Shown in pieces: positions 15,646 through 23,625 of a DNA stretch of 64,000 nt. How positions within the stretch are numbered: the stretch's first letter is position 1; the number at the start of each line of letters is the position of its first letter. The DNA is from Mycobacterium fragae. GTDB lineage: Bacteria > Actinomycetota > Actinomycetes > Mycobacteriales > Mycobacteriaceae. The notes beneath the pieces are model-generated. The model saw only the letters and a list, made by a program, of their open reading frames with translations. It searched no databases and was not told where the DNA came from. The stretch lies in contig NZ_LQOW01000005.1 of assembly GCF_002102185.1 (NCBI RefSeq), positions 185,439 through 249,438 on the forward strand, in the 5' to 3' direction. The position numbers and the translations under genes were made by a program.

Positions 15646-18215
15646 CAGGTGATCCTCGCGGACAAGTGAACTGTTGTTCCGGCCGTATCGGGTTGAATCG
15701 TCACATCCTGCATGAGTGCTCGCATGATCGTGATACCCCGGCCGCGATGCGGATTGGTTGCCGGTTCTGGCGACTTCCACGAGCCGGTGTCCACAATGGT
15801 CAACTGCACGTGGTCCACCAGAGCGGTCGCGCGCAGGGTGATTAGGCCCTCCGGACTATCGCGGTGACCGTGTTCGATGGCGTTGGCGACGGCCTCTCCG
15901 GCGGCGACGAGCACGTCATAACTTTGCCCCGGATCAACCCGGGCTCGGGTCAACCAGCTGCGCAAGGCGGCGCGGGTACGGGCGAGGTGGTCAGCGTGGG
16001 CGGGGAAGCGCATCTCCAGGGGGGCGGGCTGGCGGTAGAGCAGCAACGCAACGTCGTCCTGATAGCCGCCGCTCGGCGCGAGGCGGGACATGATCCGGCT
16101 CGCCAAATCATCCAGTGTGGATGCTCGGCCTTCTTGAACGAGGGCTGAGGCGCGGGCGATGCCATGGTCCAGGCCACGTCGGCGCCGCTCAACCAGGCCG
16201 TCGGTGTAGAGCAGCAGGGTCGCGCGCGGCGGCATGGTCACACGGGCTTCGGGGCGAGGTCGATTGGCTCGTAATCCCAATGGAATGGTGTGGCCGTCCT
16301 CGAGCGTCCGGGTCGTGCCGTCGGCATAGACCAGGATGGGGGGTGGGTGCCCGGCGTTGGAATACACCAGTTCACCGGTGTCCGGGTCGAGCACGGCGCA
16401 GACCGCGGTGGTGCACTGGGCGCCGGACAGCCGCGCGGCGAAACGGTCCAGACCTGCGAGAGCCGCGCTAGGGCTGGGCTGATCGAGCAGGAGCGCGCGG
16501 CAGGCGCTGCGCAGCTGTCCCATCACGGTCGCCGCCGTGAGGCCATGGCCCACACAGTCGCCGACGATCAGCGCGATGCGTCCGTCCTCCAGGTCGACGA
16601 CGTCGTACCAGTCACCGCCCACCTGTAGGGGGCGGCTGGCAGCCTGATAGCGCACCGCGAACCCGCGCGGTAGATCAGCGGGGCCGAGAATTGCGTGTTG
16701 CAGCGCTAGCGCGGTCTCGCGCTGCTGGTCAACCTGGTGCACGCGGTGCAGGCCCTGGCCGAGGCGGCCTGCCAGCACGGTCAGCAAGGTCTGGTCCTCG
16801 AGGGTGAATGGCCGTTGCTCAGCCAGATCGATCCAGACGACGAGCACCCCCTCGGGATGCTGCAGCGCGATGCCGGCCGTCCCGGGCTGCGTCGCATTCG
16901 GCGTGAGTAGCTCGCCGTCGCGCAATGAGCTGAGCATGTCTCGGGTCTGGGCTGGCAAGTCGTGCCACTGCGCAGGCTCGCCGACTGACACGAGATCTGG
17001 TGCGCCGGAAGCGGTTTCCGTGGATGAGCCGTGCCGAGAGAAGGTAACGGCCATGACGCGGCGAGCCCGCCACAGTCGACGCAGTTCCTCGGCTGCGGCT
17101 CGCAGCGCGTCATCGACGGTGTCGGCTTGGGCGAGTTGCTGATTGAGCGCGTGCTCGCGACCTGCCGCCAGCGCCAACGCAATAGCAGCGTGTCGGGCAA
17201 AGTCACTGACGAGATCTAGGTAATCGTTACCGAATGGCGGCTGCTGCGGGTTGCGCGCGACAGCGATAACCCCAAGCACCGCGCCGTCGGCAATCAGCGG
17301 CATGACGATTGCGGAGCGCTCACCGACATCGGTGAATCCCTCGATGGGATATTGGAAAGAATCGGTGATCAGCGGAATGCCACGACGCGCAACACCTCCC
17401 GTGGTGGAGCCGTCCACCGGAACCTGCTGACCGATGACCTGCGAGGCGTACCGGCCCGCGGTGGCGGACACGACAAGTGTGTCGACCTCATCGGGGGGCA
17501 CATTGGGCTCGCTGGGGACCAGCAAGATCGCCTGCTCGGCTCCGGCCAGCTCCAGCGCCCGGTTCACGATGAGCTGCAAGGGCCCCGTCTGCGGGTCACC
17601 GGAGAGCAGCGCGGTCGTGATTTCACGACTGGCCTTCGTCCATTTCGCCGACTCGCGTTCTCCCTCGAATAGCCGCGCGTTGTCGATGGCCACGGCCGCC
17701 GCCGACGCCAACGCCCGCACCGCGCCCTCCTCGGATTCGGAGAAAACTCGGCCGGGCCGGTCATCGGCCAGGTAAAGGTTGCCGAAGTCGGATTCCCGGA
17801 TGGTGATCGGTATTCCCAGCAGTGCCCGTATCTGCGGCTGGTGGACTTGGAGTTCGGTGGCCTGCGGGTGAGCACTCAGGTCGTCGATACGCAGGCCCTC
17901 ACCCACCGGCAGGTCGCTGAGCCGCCGCACGGTGTCCTCGTCCATGCCGGCGTGGATGAACGAGACGACTGCACCGCCGGGTCCGCGGATGCCCAGCGCT
18001 CCGTAGCGGGCGCCGGTGAGCTCCATCGCGGCATCGACAGTTCGATGCAGCGTCACATCCAGGTCCAAATCGGCGCCGATTTCCACGATGACCTGCACCA
18101 GTTGGCCCATCTGGTCGCGCGCTGCCCGCAGCTCGTCGAGCTGTTGGTGCATCTGGCTCTCCAGCTCGCGCCGGCCCAGTCCCGTGAACTCGGATTCGCC
18201 CGGCTCGCTGTCCAT
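15645..18215 (-). CDS. GAF-GAF-SpoIIE phosphatase-HATPase regulator
   Basis: An 856-residue cytosolic regulator. It starts with a short coiled coil, then GAF 1 (about residues 40-175, ALGIRGPGG through AIDNARLFE), GAF 2 (about 190-345), a further degenerate GAF-like region (about 350-480), a SpoIIE/PP2C domain (about 505-700 with GGDWYDVV, VGDCVGHG and YTDGLVERR) and a C-terminal RsbW-type HATPase (about 720-856 with GEAVANAIEHG). The phosphatase should dephosphorylate a STAS antagonist, and the HATPase could phosphorylate it or bind a sigma factor. The ATG at 18215 is used because a longer frame would run across the tRNA-Val gene. The STAS gene overlaps its stop. Confidence 0.92.
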   Translation of the reverse strand: MDSEPGESEFTGLGRRELESQMHQQLDELRAARDQMGQLVQVIVEIGADLDLDVTLHRTVDAAMELTGARYGALGIRGPGGAVVSFIHAGMDEDTVRRLSDLPVGEGLRIDDLSAHPQATELQVHQPQIRALLGIPITIRESDFGNLYLADDRPGRVFSESEEGAVRALASAAAVAIDNARLFEGERESAKWTKASREITTALLSGDPQTGPLQLIVNRALELAGAEQAILLVPSEPNVPPDEVDTLVVSATAGRYASQVIGQQVPVDGSTTGGVARRGIPLITDSFQYPIEGFTDVGERSAIVMPLIADGAVLGVIAVARNPQQPPFGNDYLDLVSDFARHAAIALALAAGREHALNQQLAQADTVDDALRAAAEELRRLWRARRVMAVTFSRHGSSTETASGAPDLVSVGEPAQWHDLPAQTRDMLSSLRDGELLTPNATQPGTAGIALQHPEGVLVVWIDLAEQRPFTLEDQTLLTVLAGRLGQGLHRVHQVDQQRETALALQHAILGPADLPRGFAVRYQAASRPLQVGGDWYDVVDLEDGRIALIVGDCVGHGLTAATVMGQLRSACRALLLDQPSPSAALAGLDRFAARLSGAQCTTAVCAVLDPDTGELVYSNAGHPPPILVYADGTTRTLEDGHTIPLGLRANRPRPEARVTMPPRATLLLYTDGLVERRRRGLDHGIARASALVQEGRASTLDDLASRIMSRLAPSGGYQDDVALLLYRQPAPLEMRFPAHADHLARTRAALRSWLTRARVDPGQSYDVLVAAGEAVANAIEHGHRDSPEGLITLRATALVDHVQLTIVDTGSWKSPEPATNPHRGRGITIMRALMQDVTIQPDTAGTTVHLSARIT

Positions 18216-18319
18216 GTATGCCAAGGTAACGGGGCGTCGGCCGGGCGGCTGCGACGGACGTCGTAATCGGTGGCAATCCACCGCTTCGCGGCCCCAATGC
18301 ACGATCGCGCCAATGCTTG

Positions 18320-18391
18320 TGGTCCCGACTGGGATCGAACCAGCGACCTTCCGCGTGTGAGGCGGACGCTCTCCCGCTGAGCTACAGGACC
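18320..18391 (-). tRNA. tRNA-Val (CAC)
   Basis: On the minus strand the acceptor stem GGTCCTG/CGGGACC, D arm GCTC/GAGC, anticodon stem TCCGC/GCGGA with loop CTCACAC (anticodon CAC) and T arm with TTCGATC are all intact. CCA is not encoded. In M. tuberculosis a tRNA-Val of this cluster is the target site of the phiRv2 prophage. Confidence 0.95.
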
Positions 18392-18561
18392 GGTGCCGAG
18401 AGGCGAACGACGTCGAAGGTAGCACGCGTCGTAGCCTCAACAGAATGTGCTGCGTGGGCCGCCATGGAGGCACGCCCGCCGCCACCAAGAAAATTTGTGC
18501 GGGCCCGCTCAGGTGGACTATCGTCGTGCTTCGCACCGGGCGACGATCTCGTCCGTTGCGC

Positions 18562-18634
18562 GCGGATGTAGCGCAGTTGGTAGCGCATCACCTTGCCAAG
18601 GTGAGGGTCGCGGGTTCGAATCCCGTCATCCGCT
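18562..18634 (+). tRNA. tRNA-Gly (GCC)
   Basis: Acceptor stem GCGGATG/CATCCGC, anticodon stem TCACC/GGTGA with loop TTGCCAA (anticodon GCC) and T loop TTCGAAT. It is 73 nt long with no encoded CCA and heads the plus-strand Gly-Cys-Val series. Confidence 0.96.
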
Positions 18635-18660
18635 CGGGTGCAAATGGCATCAAACCCCGC

Positions 18661-18731
18661 GGTGGAGTGGCCGAGTGGTGAGGCAACGGCCTGCAAAGCC
18701 GTGCACACGGGTTCGATTCCCGTCTCCACCT
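18661..18731 (+). tRNA. tRNA-Cys (GCA)
   Basis: Acceptor stem GGTGGAG/CTCCACC, anticodon stem ACGGC/GCCGT with loop CTGCAAA (anticodon GCA), T loop TTCGATT. It is 26 bp after tRNA-Gly and in the same orientation. Confidence 0.95.
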
Positions 18732-18747
18732 CAATTTCTTTGACCGG

Positions 18748-18822
18748 GCGCGGTTAGCTCAGCGGGAGAGCGCTTCCCTGACACGGAAGAGGTCGCTGGT
18801 TCAATCCCAGTACCGCGCACCA
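18748..18822 (+). tRNA. tRNA-Val (GAC)
   Basis: Acceptor stem GCGCGGT/ACCGCGC, anticodon stem CTTCC/GGAAG with loop CTGACAC (anticodon GAC), T loop TTCAATC. Unlike its three neighbours it has an encoded CCA (18820-18822). Confidence 0.95.
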
Positions 18823-19003
18823 GCGTTGTGCACGCGTTACTTGGACTACGCAACGCGCCGCCTGCCCCAGACCTGCCCAATGGGACAGGAGCATCTGGAG
18901 TTGCGGATCGGCCGAGCCACGGCGGGCCAGCCGCGGCAGCAAACCTTCGACAGACACTTTGCTATTGCGCTGATGCCGCAATAGGAGAAGCCTTATATGC
19001 ACC

Positions 19004-19363
19004 ATGCAAGAAACGGCGGGACCGCCGTCCTACGAGGAACTTTTGGATCGCTTCAAGGCCGTCCTTAACCACGCGCTGCTTGAGGGCCATTTGTCGCCGG
19101 CATGCTTGACTTTTGATCTCGTCGTCGTGCAGGCAGTCGGTGATGTTGTGCGTGCTGTACGCGATGGCAGCCTTACTAACGAGCTGGTCAACGAGGCTTG
19201 CAGGGCATTCGCGAAGTACGCCGCAGATCAAGACGCCGCGCAGCGGCCAACCAGCTCCCGGCGCCACGGGTTGAGCAACACGATAAGCAGGCCGAGTAGG
19301 GCGGGTACCGCAATCGAGCAATCGCTATCGAGGGTTGACATGCGCCCTGCGACCCGACCGTAA
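19004..19363 (+). CDS. Hypothetical protein next to the tRNA cluster
   Basis: A 119-residue protein, unrecognised. Residues 8-75 form a plausible all-helical domain (SYEELLDRFKAVLNHALLEG, TFDLVVVQAVGDVVRAVRDG, ELVNEACRAFAKYAA). The last 40 residues look like unstructured read-on (RPTSSRRHGLSNTISRPSRA), which could mean that an original stop was lost. AGGAG at 18983-18987 lies rather far from the ATG at 19004. The opposite strand is also open over this stretch, but its composition is less protein-like. Confidence 0.5.
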   Translation: MQETAGPPSYEELLDRFKAVLNHALLEGHLSPACLTFDLVVVQAVGDVVRAVRDGSLTNELVNEACRAFAKYAADQDAAQRPTSSRRHGLSNTISRPSRAGTAIEQSLSRVDMRPATRP

Positions 19364-19566
19364 TGCGATATGGCCGGCGCACGGCGCAGGAATGCTGCGA
19401 ACAGCGGCTCGCGCTGTTGCAATACCCCGGCGGTCGCCTGGCCGGCAGGGGCGTGGTCGGCCACAGCGAATACGCGCTGGTAAACAAATCGCCCGATATA
19501 GCTGCGGCTGGCGAATAATAGATTGTCCGCCACTAATCCAACCGCCCCGCAGGAAGGGTAAGGACG

Positions 19567-19872
19567 ATGACTGACACCGCCTCCACCACCTCGACGAGCC
19601 CTCCCCCCACCCCGGGTTGGACTCGCTGGCTCTACCCAATACTCGCCATCACCGGCATCGCGGTCGGCATCTTCGTTATCGCCGCCGGCCTCTATCTCCT
19701 CTTCGCCCAGCCGAGCGGCTGTCACATGATGAAAGCCGACCCGCCGCCAACTCAGTCGAACGATTGTTGTGCGTCCATGATGAAAGACATGAAAATGCCG
19801 ATGACAAACATGCCGAGCATGCCGCCACGGCCGGGCATGCCGTCGATGCCCATGCCAACCCCGAGCCGGTGA
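19567..19872 (+). CDS. Met/Cys-rich single-pass membrane protein, possible metal-binding
   Basis: A 101-residue protein. A Ser/Thr/Pro head (1-20) leads to one transmembrane helix (about 23-47, LYPILAITGIAVGIFVIAAG). The outer part is exceptional: GCHMMK, then NDCCASMMKDMKMPM, then repeated MPS/MPxxPGMPSMPMP units, giving about twelve methionines, three cysteines and a histidine within 50 residues. Such Met/Cys/His clusters usually bind Cu(I) or Ag(I), for example in periplasmic copper chaperones; here that is inference. AGGAAGG precedes the ATG at 19567. No named family was recognised. Confidence 0.7.
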   Translation: MTDTASTTSTSPPPTPGWTRWLYPILAITGIAVGIFVIAAGLYLLFAQPSGCHMMKADPPPTQSNDCCASMMKDMKMPMTNMPSMPPRPGMPSMPMPTPSR

Positions 19873-19903
19873 CGTCGTTCATCCGTTAGGGTGACGGCAG
19901 CGA

Positions 19904-20218
19904 ATGCACGCAGGCGTCACTTCACTAGGACGAATCGTGAAAATAGCGCTGGTAGCAGCGGTGGTGGCGGGGATCTGGTTAGCGCCGATCGCGCATGCCG
20001 ATCCGCAAGATCAGCCGTTCTTGTCGTTCCTTGCGGAGCACAACGTAGGGGGCGACGCGAACACCGCGATCAGAGCGGCACACATCGCATGCGCCCAATT
20101 TACCGACGGCTTACCTACTTCCACGGTTGAGGCGATCGTGGCCCGACAGGTTCCCGCGGTCGGCGGGGACAGATACTGGATCATGGCCGGGGCGCGGCAG
20201 TTTTACTGCCCCAATTAG
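19904..20218 (+). CDS. DUF732-family secreted protein
   Basis: A 104-residue exported protein. A signal peptide (hydrophobic core ALVAAVVAGIWLA, cleavage after AHA) precedes a short DUF732 domain with the usual DQPFLSFLAEHNV start, the helix-breaking GGDAN, the first cysteine in HIACAQF and the second in ARQFYCPN. These two cysteines probably form the family disulfide. Small DUF732 proteins are abundant in mycobacterial envelopes, without a known role. An ATG at 19904 is used; an internal GTG at 19937 (VKIALVA) would give a more typical signal peptide. Confidence 0.8.
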   Translation: MHAGVTSLGRIVKIALVAAVVAGIWLAPIAHADPQDQPFLSFLAEHNVGGDANTAIRAAHIACAQFTDGLPTSTVEAIVARQVPAVGGDRYWIMAGARQFYCPN

Positions 20219-20331
20219 TGCGCGCCGCGGGGCGGATTCCAACGAAGGTTGGATCGAGCAGCGGAGTCACCCACATCTTTCAAGCGCGAAAAACAGCGTC
20301 AGGACAGCACTCCCGTGCTTACTCTCCTTCA

Positions 20332-20730
20332 ATGCATCGGAAGAAGCTTGCCCTCGTGGGAGCCGCGATAGCGCTTGCGGGTTGCGGAGGGCCTAGCCGG
20401 CCAATGGCCACGGTGACATCCACACTCCAACCGGTTGTCACCAAGACAGTTACGGTGACCGTCCCCCCGCCGCCGACGCCCCTCCCCAAAAAGACGATGG
20501 AGACCGACGGCACCTATCGAATCGGCACCGACATCGAACCGGGCATTTATCGCTCGGGTGGTCGAAGCGCTCAGGGGGAATCCGATTGCTATTGGGCGAG
20601 GCTGAACAGCCTCAATCCAACCGACATCATCAATAACAACATCGGCAATGAGCCTCAGACCGTCGCGCTGAAGCCCGGCGACGTCGCGTTCTTGACGCAC
20701 AGCTGCCAACCCTGGGTGAAGAGCGATTAG
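20332..20730 (+). CDS. Putative lipoprotein
   Basis: A 132-residue protein with a lipoprotein signal (MHRKKLALVGAAIALAGC, cysteine 18). A Pro/Thr/Val linker follows (TKTVTVTVPPPPTP). The C-terminal 75 residues contain DGTYRIGTDIEPGIYRS, a cysteine in DCYWARL and another in THSCQPW; this is the small extracellular domain seen repeatedly in actinobacterial lipoproteins and may be disulfide-bonded. The ATG at 20332 is chosen because it gives a textbook lipobox signal. It runs tail to tail with the PknH_C-type gene with a 4-bp overlap. Confidence 0.8.
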   Translation: MHRKKLALVGAAIALAGCGGPSRPMATVTSTLQPVVTKTVTVTVPPPPTPLPKKTMETDGTYRIGTDIEPGIYRSGGRSAQGESDCYWARLNSLNPTDIINNNIGNEPQTVALKPGDVAFLTHSCQPWVKSD

Positions 20731-21458
20731 CGCGGCTTGCGCGGGCTCGCACTACGAACTTTGGCAGCAATCTGCTGGGCGATGTTGACGCCGAAATTGC
20801 CCCCTTCGGTGTACGCGCACGCGTTGATGTCGATCGCAACGTTGTTGGCGGCGGTCAACGCGCGCTGACAAGCCCATCCCGGGACTGCCTCGTCTTTCTT
20901 GATCACGCTCAGCATCCCGTTGGAGTTCTCGACCGGCCCGACACTCCACCAGATGTCGTTCTGGGGCGCGACGTTGTGCGCGAGGTATCTGCGGTTGGAG
21001 CAGGCGAGCCAGCGCTGCGCCGAGGTTGCGACGAATGCGGCGGCTTTGTCCGCGGATGGGAATGACACGACGTTCTGGTAGAGGTAGTGATCGTGTGAAT
21101 CGCCGGGTTCTTGAAGTTGTTGACCGCGATAAGCAGTCCAACCACTACCGGCATAGACCGGAGCATTCGCCGCCTGGGACATCACTTGGCACTCGGCGTC
21201 CTCCACGTAGCGCGAATCGTCATTCATTTGCGTGGCCGTTGCCCCTTTGACCGCCATGCCTTTGGCGCCCATCGTGGCGTCGATCTGGTCGGGAGTGAGC
21301 AGCAGGCCGTCTAGGGCGGCCACCGCGACTGTCGGCGGGGGCGGCGGGGGCGTCGGTGATTCGCTGCTGCGCGCGGAGTTCGCGTTGTTGTAATGACAGC
21401 TCGGCGTCAGAACGCAGGTGGCAACCACCAGCGCAGCTGCAATCCGACGCAACCTCAT
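20727..21458 (-). CDS. PknH_C (sensor-domain) lipoprotein
   Basis: A 243-residue exported protein. The lipoprotein signal ends in LTPSC (cysteine 21), then a Ser/Pro linker (SPTPPPPPPTV) and a globular domain that matches the extracellular sensor domain of mycobacterial PknH and the LppH-type lipoproteins. Its four cysteines (DAECQV, WLACSN, GWACQR, INACAY) fit the two family disulfides, and VNNF/NNVAIDINACAY-type segments are typical. Ligand unknown. ATG at 21458 gives the proper signal peptide; the longer reading is not supported. A DUF732 gene lies 22 bp upstream on the same strand. Confidence 0.88.
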   Translation of the reverse strand: MRLRRIAAALVVATCVLTPSCHYNNANSARSSESPTPPPPPPTVAVAALDGLLLTPDQIDATMGAKGMAVKGATATQMNDDSRYVEDAECQVMSQAANAPVYAGSGWTAYRGQQLQEPGDSHDHYLYQNVVSFPSADKAAAFVATSAQRWLACSNRRYLAHNVAPQNDIWWSVGPVENSNGMLSVIKKDEAVPGWACQRALTAANNVAIDINACAYTEGGNFGVNIAQQIAAKVRSASPRKPR

Positions 21459-21480
21459 AGCGAACCTCCCCGTGCCCAGG

Positions 21481-21840
21481 CTATGTGGAGTCGCCGTCAC
21501 CGCCATTGCCGCCGACGACATTCAGATGTTGAGGGCAGTATGCACTCGCCGCGATCGCGGTGAACTTGGCGGCGCCGGAAATCGTGAACCCGGGGTTCTT
21601 TTCCGTCACATGTTTGATGACGTCGAGTTCCGGCTGACCCTTGTCCATCAGGTTGCATGCCGTGTGGGCCGCGGCGACGGCGTCGGCCCCGTTGTGATAG
21701 GTGATGCCCGCCTTGTCGAGCGCGCCCAGAAAGCTCGCGTCGAGCCCCGGGTCGGCCTGCGCCGGCACCGCCGAGCCGAGCATGGCGGCCAGGCTCGTCA
21801 GCGCTACCAGCGCAAACCTCATCGCATCATCATCGGTCAT
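21481..21840 (-). CDS. DUF732-family secreted protein
   Basis: A 119-residue protein with a signal peptide (MRFALVALTSLAAMLGSAVPAQA) and a DUF732 domain: FLGALDKAGITYHN, AHTACNLMDKG, then the second cysteine in ASAYCPQH. The tail is glycine-rich. ATG at 21840 or, more naturally for a signal peptide, at 21822. It is a paralogue of the protein at 19904 and lies immediately upstream of the PknH_C-type lipoprotein gene on the same strand, so both exported proteins may be made together. Confidence 0.85.
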   Translation of the reverse strand: MTDDDAMRFALVALTSLAAMLGSAVPAQADPGLDASFLGALDKAGITYHNGADAVAAAHTACNLMDKGQPELDVIKHVTEKNPGFTISGAAKFTAIAASAYCPQHLNVVGGNGGDGDST

Positions 21841-21922
21841 ATCGGCGACGTTGTCTTGTCGACCGCGGTTCACCCGCGGGATAGTCTTCCCCCGGCGGAG
21901 AACCCGAAGAACGGAGGACGTC

Positions 21923-23089
21923 ATGGCCAAAGTCGTGCTGGTGTTGTATCCGGACCCGGTGTCGGGCTATCCGCCGGTGTATGCCCGGGATAGCGTTCCG
22001 GTGCTACACGGCTATCCGGGCGGCCAGACGCTGCCCAGCCCGTCGTCGATCGATTTCACCCCCGGCGAGCTGGTCGGCTGCGTGTCCGGTGCACTCGGGC
22101 TGCGGAAATTCCTGGAAGACGGCGGGCATCAGCTGGTGGTGACATCGGACAAGGACGGCCCGGACTCGGAATTCGAGCGCGAGCTGCCCGACGCCGATAT
22201 CGTTATCTCCCAACCGTTTTGGCCCGCATACCTGACCGCGGAGCGGATCGCCAAGGCGCCCAAGCTCAAGCTGGCGATCACCGCCGGCATCGGCTCGGAC
22301 CACGTCGATCTCGACGCGGCGATCGCCCGCGGCATCACCGTCGCCGAGGAGACCTACAGCAACAGCATCAGCGTCGCCGAGCACGCGGTGATGCAGATCC
22401 TCGCGTTGGTGCGCAATTTCGTGCCATCGCACCAGTGGGCGACCAATGGCGGCTGGAACATCGCCGACTGCGTCGAGCGCGCCTACGACCTGGAGGGCTT
22501 CGACGTCGGGGTAATGGCGGCAGGCCGGATCGGGCAGGCCGTGCTGCGCCGGCTGGTGCCGTTCGACGTCAACCTGCATTACACCGACACCCGCCGGCTG
22601 CCGAGCGAGGTCGAGCAGGAACTCAACGTCACCTTCCATCCCGACGTGGCCTCGCTGGTGCGCGCGGTCGACGTGGTGTCCATTCACGCCCCGCTGCACC
22701 CGCAGACCTATCACCTGTTCGACGAAAAGTTGCTGGCATCGATGCGGCGCGGCTCCTACATCGTCAACACCGCCCGCGCCGAAATCTGTGTGCGGGACGC
22801 GATTGTCGCGGCGCTGGAGAGTGGCCAACTGGCCGGCTATGCCGGTGACGTGTGGTATCCGCAGCCGCCGCCGGCCGACCATCCGTGGCGGACGATGCCG
22901 AATAATGCGATGACGCCGCATATTTCGGGCAGCACGCTCTCTGCGCAGGCCCGCTATGCCGCGGGGACCCGGGAAATCCTCGAGGACTGGTTCGCCGGTC
23001 GGCCGATTCGCGAGGAGTACCTGATCGTCGACGGCGGCAAGCTCGCCGGCACCGGGGCGGCGTCCTACACCACGGGCAGCGATTCATGA
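21923..23089 (+). CDS. fdh: NAD-dependent formate dehydrogenase (single subunit)
   Basis: A 388-residue D-2-hydroxyacid-dehydrogenase-fold enzyme that oxidises formate to CO2 with NAD+. It matches the well-studied Pseudomonas-type FDH closely: YPGGQTLP near residue 37, QPFWPAYLT near 97, GIGSDHVDL near 121, the nucleotide-binding AAGRIG near 200, the catalytic arginine in NTAR near 284, the glutamine in YPQPPP near 313 and the histidine in MTPHISGST near 332. In most homologues NTAR is followed by glycine; here it is alanine. GGAGG precedes the ATG at 21923. The stop overlaps the next start (ATGA), so the SRPBCC protein is coupled to it. Confidence 0.95.
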   Translation: MAKVVLVLYPDPVSGYPPVYARDSVPVLHGYPGGQTLPSPSSIDFTPGELVGCVSGALGLRKFLEDGGHQLVVTSDKDGPDSEFERELPDADIVISQPFWPAYLTAERIAKAPKLKLAITAGIGSDHVDLDAAIARGITVAEETYSNSISVAEHAVMQILALVRNFVPSHQWATNGGWNIADCVERAYDLEGFDVGVMAAGRIGQAVLRRLVPFDVNLHYTDTRRLPSEVEQELNVTFHPDVASLVRAVDVVSIHAPLHPQTYHLFDEKLLASMRRGSYIVNTARAEICVRDAIVAALESGQLAGYAGDVWYPQPPPADHPWRTMPNNAMTPHISGSTLSAQARYAAGTREILEDWFAGRPIREEYLIVDGGKLAGTGAASYTTGSDS

Positions 23090-23571
23090 CCGAGCGCATC
23101 GACGTCTCGCGCCGCATCGCCGCTCCGGCCGCCGATATCTTCGCAGTGCTCTGCGATCCGCACGGCCACGTCGCCATCGACTCGTCGGGGATGTTGCAGG
23201 ACGCCGAGGGCCAGCCCGTGGCCGGCGTCGGCGACAGCTTCGTCGTCCACATGGACCGTGAGGCGCTCAACGACTTCCCCGAAATGGGCAAGTACGACGT
23301 CACGGTCAGCATCCGCGAGTTCGAGCAGGACCGGCTGATCTCCTGGACCATCCTGGGCAAGATCCGACCGCAGGTCGGACACGTCTACGGCTACCGCCTC
23401 GAGCCCGAGGAGGACGGCGAGAGCACGCTCGTCACGTCGTTCTACGACTGGTCCCAAATCGACGAGAAGTGGCGCGACGCCGGAATCTTCCCGGTCATTT
23501 CCGAGCTCGCGCTGCGTGCCACGCTCGGCATCCTGGATCGCACGGTTCGGCGCGGCTATCCGAAGGGCTGA
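23086..23571 (+). CDS. SRPBCC-family protein
   Basis: A 161-residue START/Bet v1-fold protein (polyketide cyclase/dehydrase group): IDVSRRIAAPAADIFAVLCDP at the start, then beta strands and the C-terminal long helix (SELALRATLGILDRTVRRG). It binds a hydrophobic ligand in such families; no catalytic residue is evident. Its ATG overlaps the stop of the formate dehydrogenase gene by 4 bp, so the two are cotranslated. Confidence 0.85.
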   Translation: MTERIDVSRRIAAPAADIFAVLCDPHGHVAIDSSGMLQDAEGQPVAGVGDSFVVHMDREALNDFPEMGKYDVTVSIREFEQDRLISWTILGKIRPQVGHVYGYRLEPEEDGESTLVTSFYDWSQIDEKWRDAGIFPVISELALRATLGILDRTVRRGYPKG

Positions 23572-23577
23572 GCTGAC

Positions 23578-23622
23578 GTCAACTCAAGGTTGACGAATAC
23601 CAATCGTCAACCTAATGTTGAC
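23578..23622. promoter_or_regulatory. Tandem palindromic operator before clpC2
   Basis: Two copies of the palindrome GTCAAC-N5-GTTGAC occur at 23578-23594 and 23606-23622, starts 28 bp apart, ending 3 bp before the clpC2 ATG. The ClpC2 N-terminus has a helix-turn-helix, and mycobacterial ClpC2 is known to repress its own promoter, so this is the likely binding site. TTGAC inside each copy could also serve as a -35 element. Confidence 0.7.
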
Positions 23623-23625
23623 GGC

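Noticed and set aside
18216..18536. Longer N-terminus for the GAF/SpoIIE/HATPase protein
   Set aside because: It would run over the tRNA-Val gene on the same strand. The ATG at 18215 gives a normal start.
18822..21480. An integrated prophage after the tRNAs
   Set aside because: No integrase, capsid, terminase or excisionase gene is visible, and att repeats were not found within the window.
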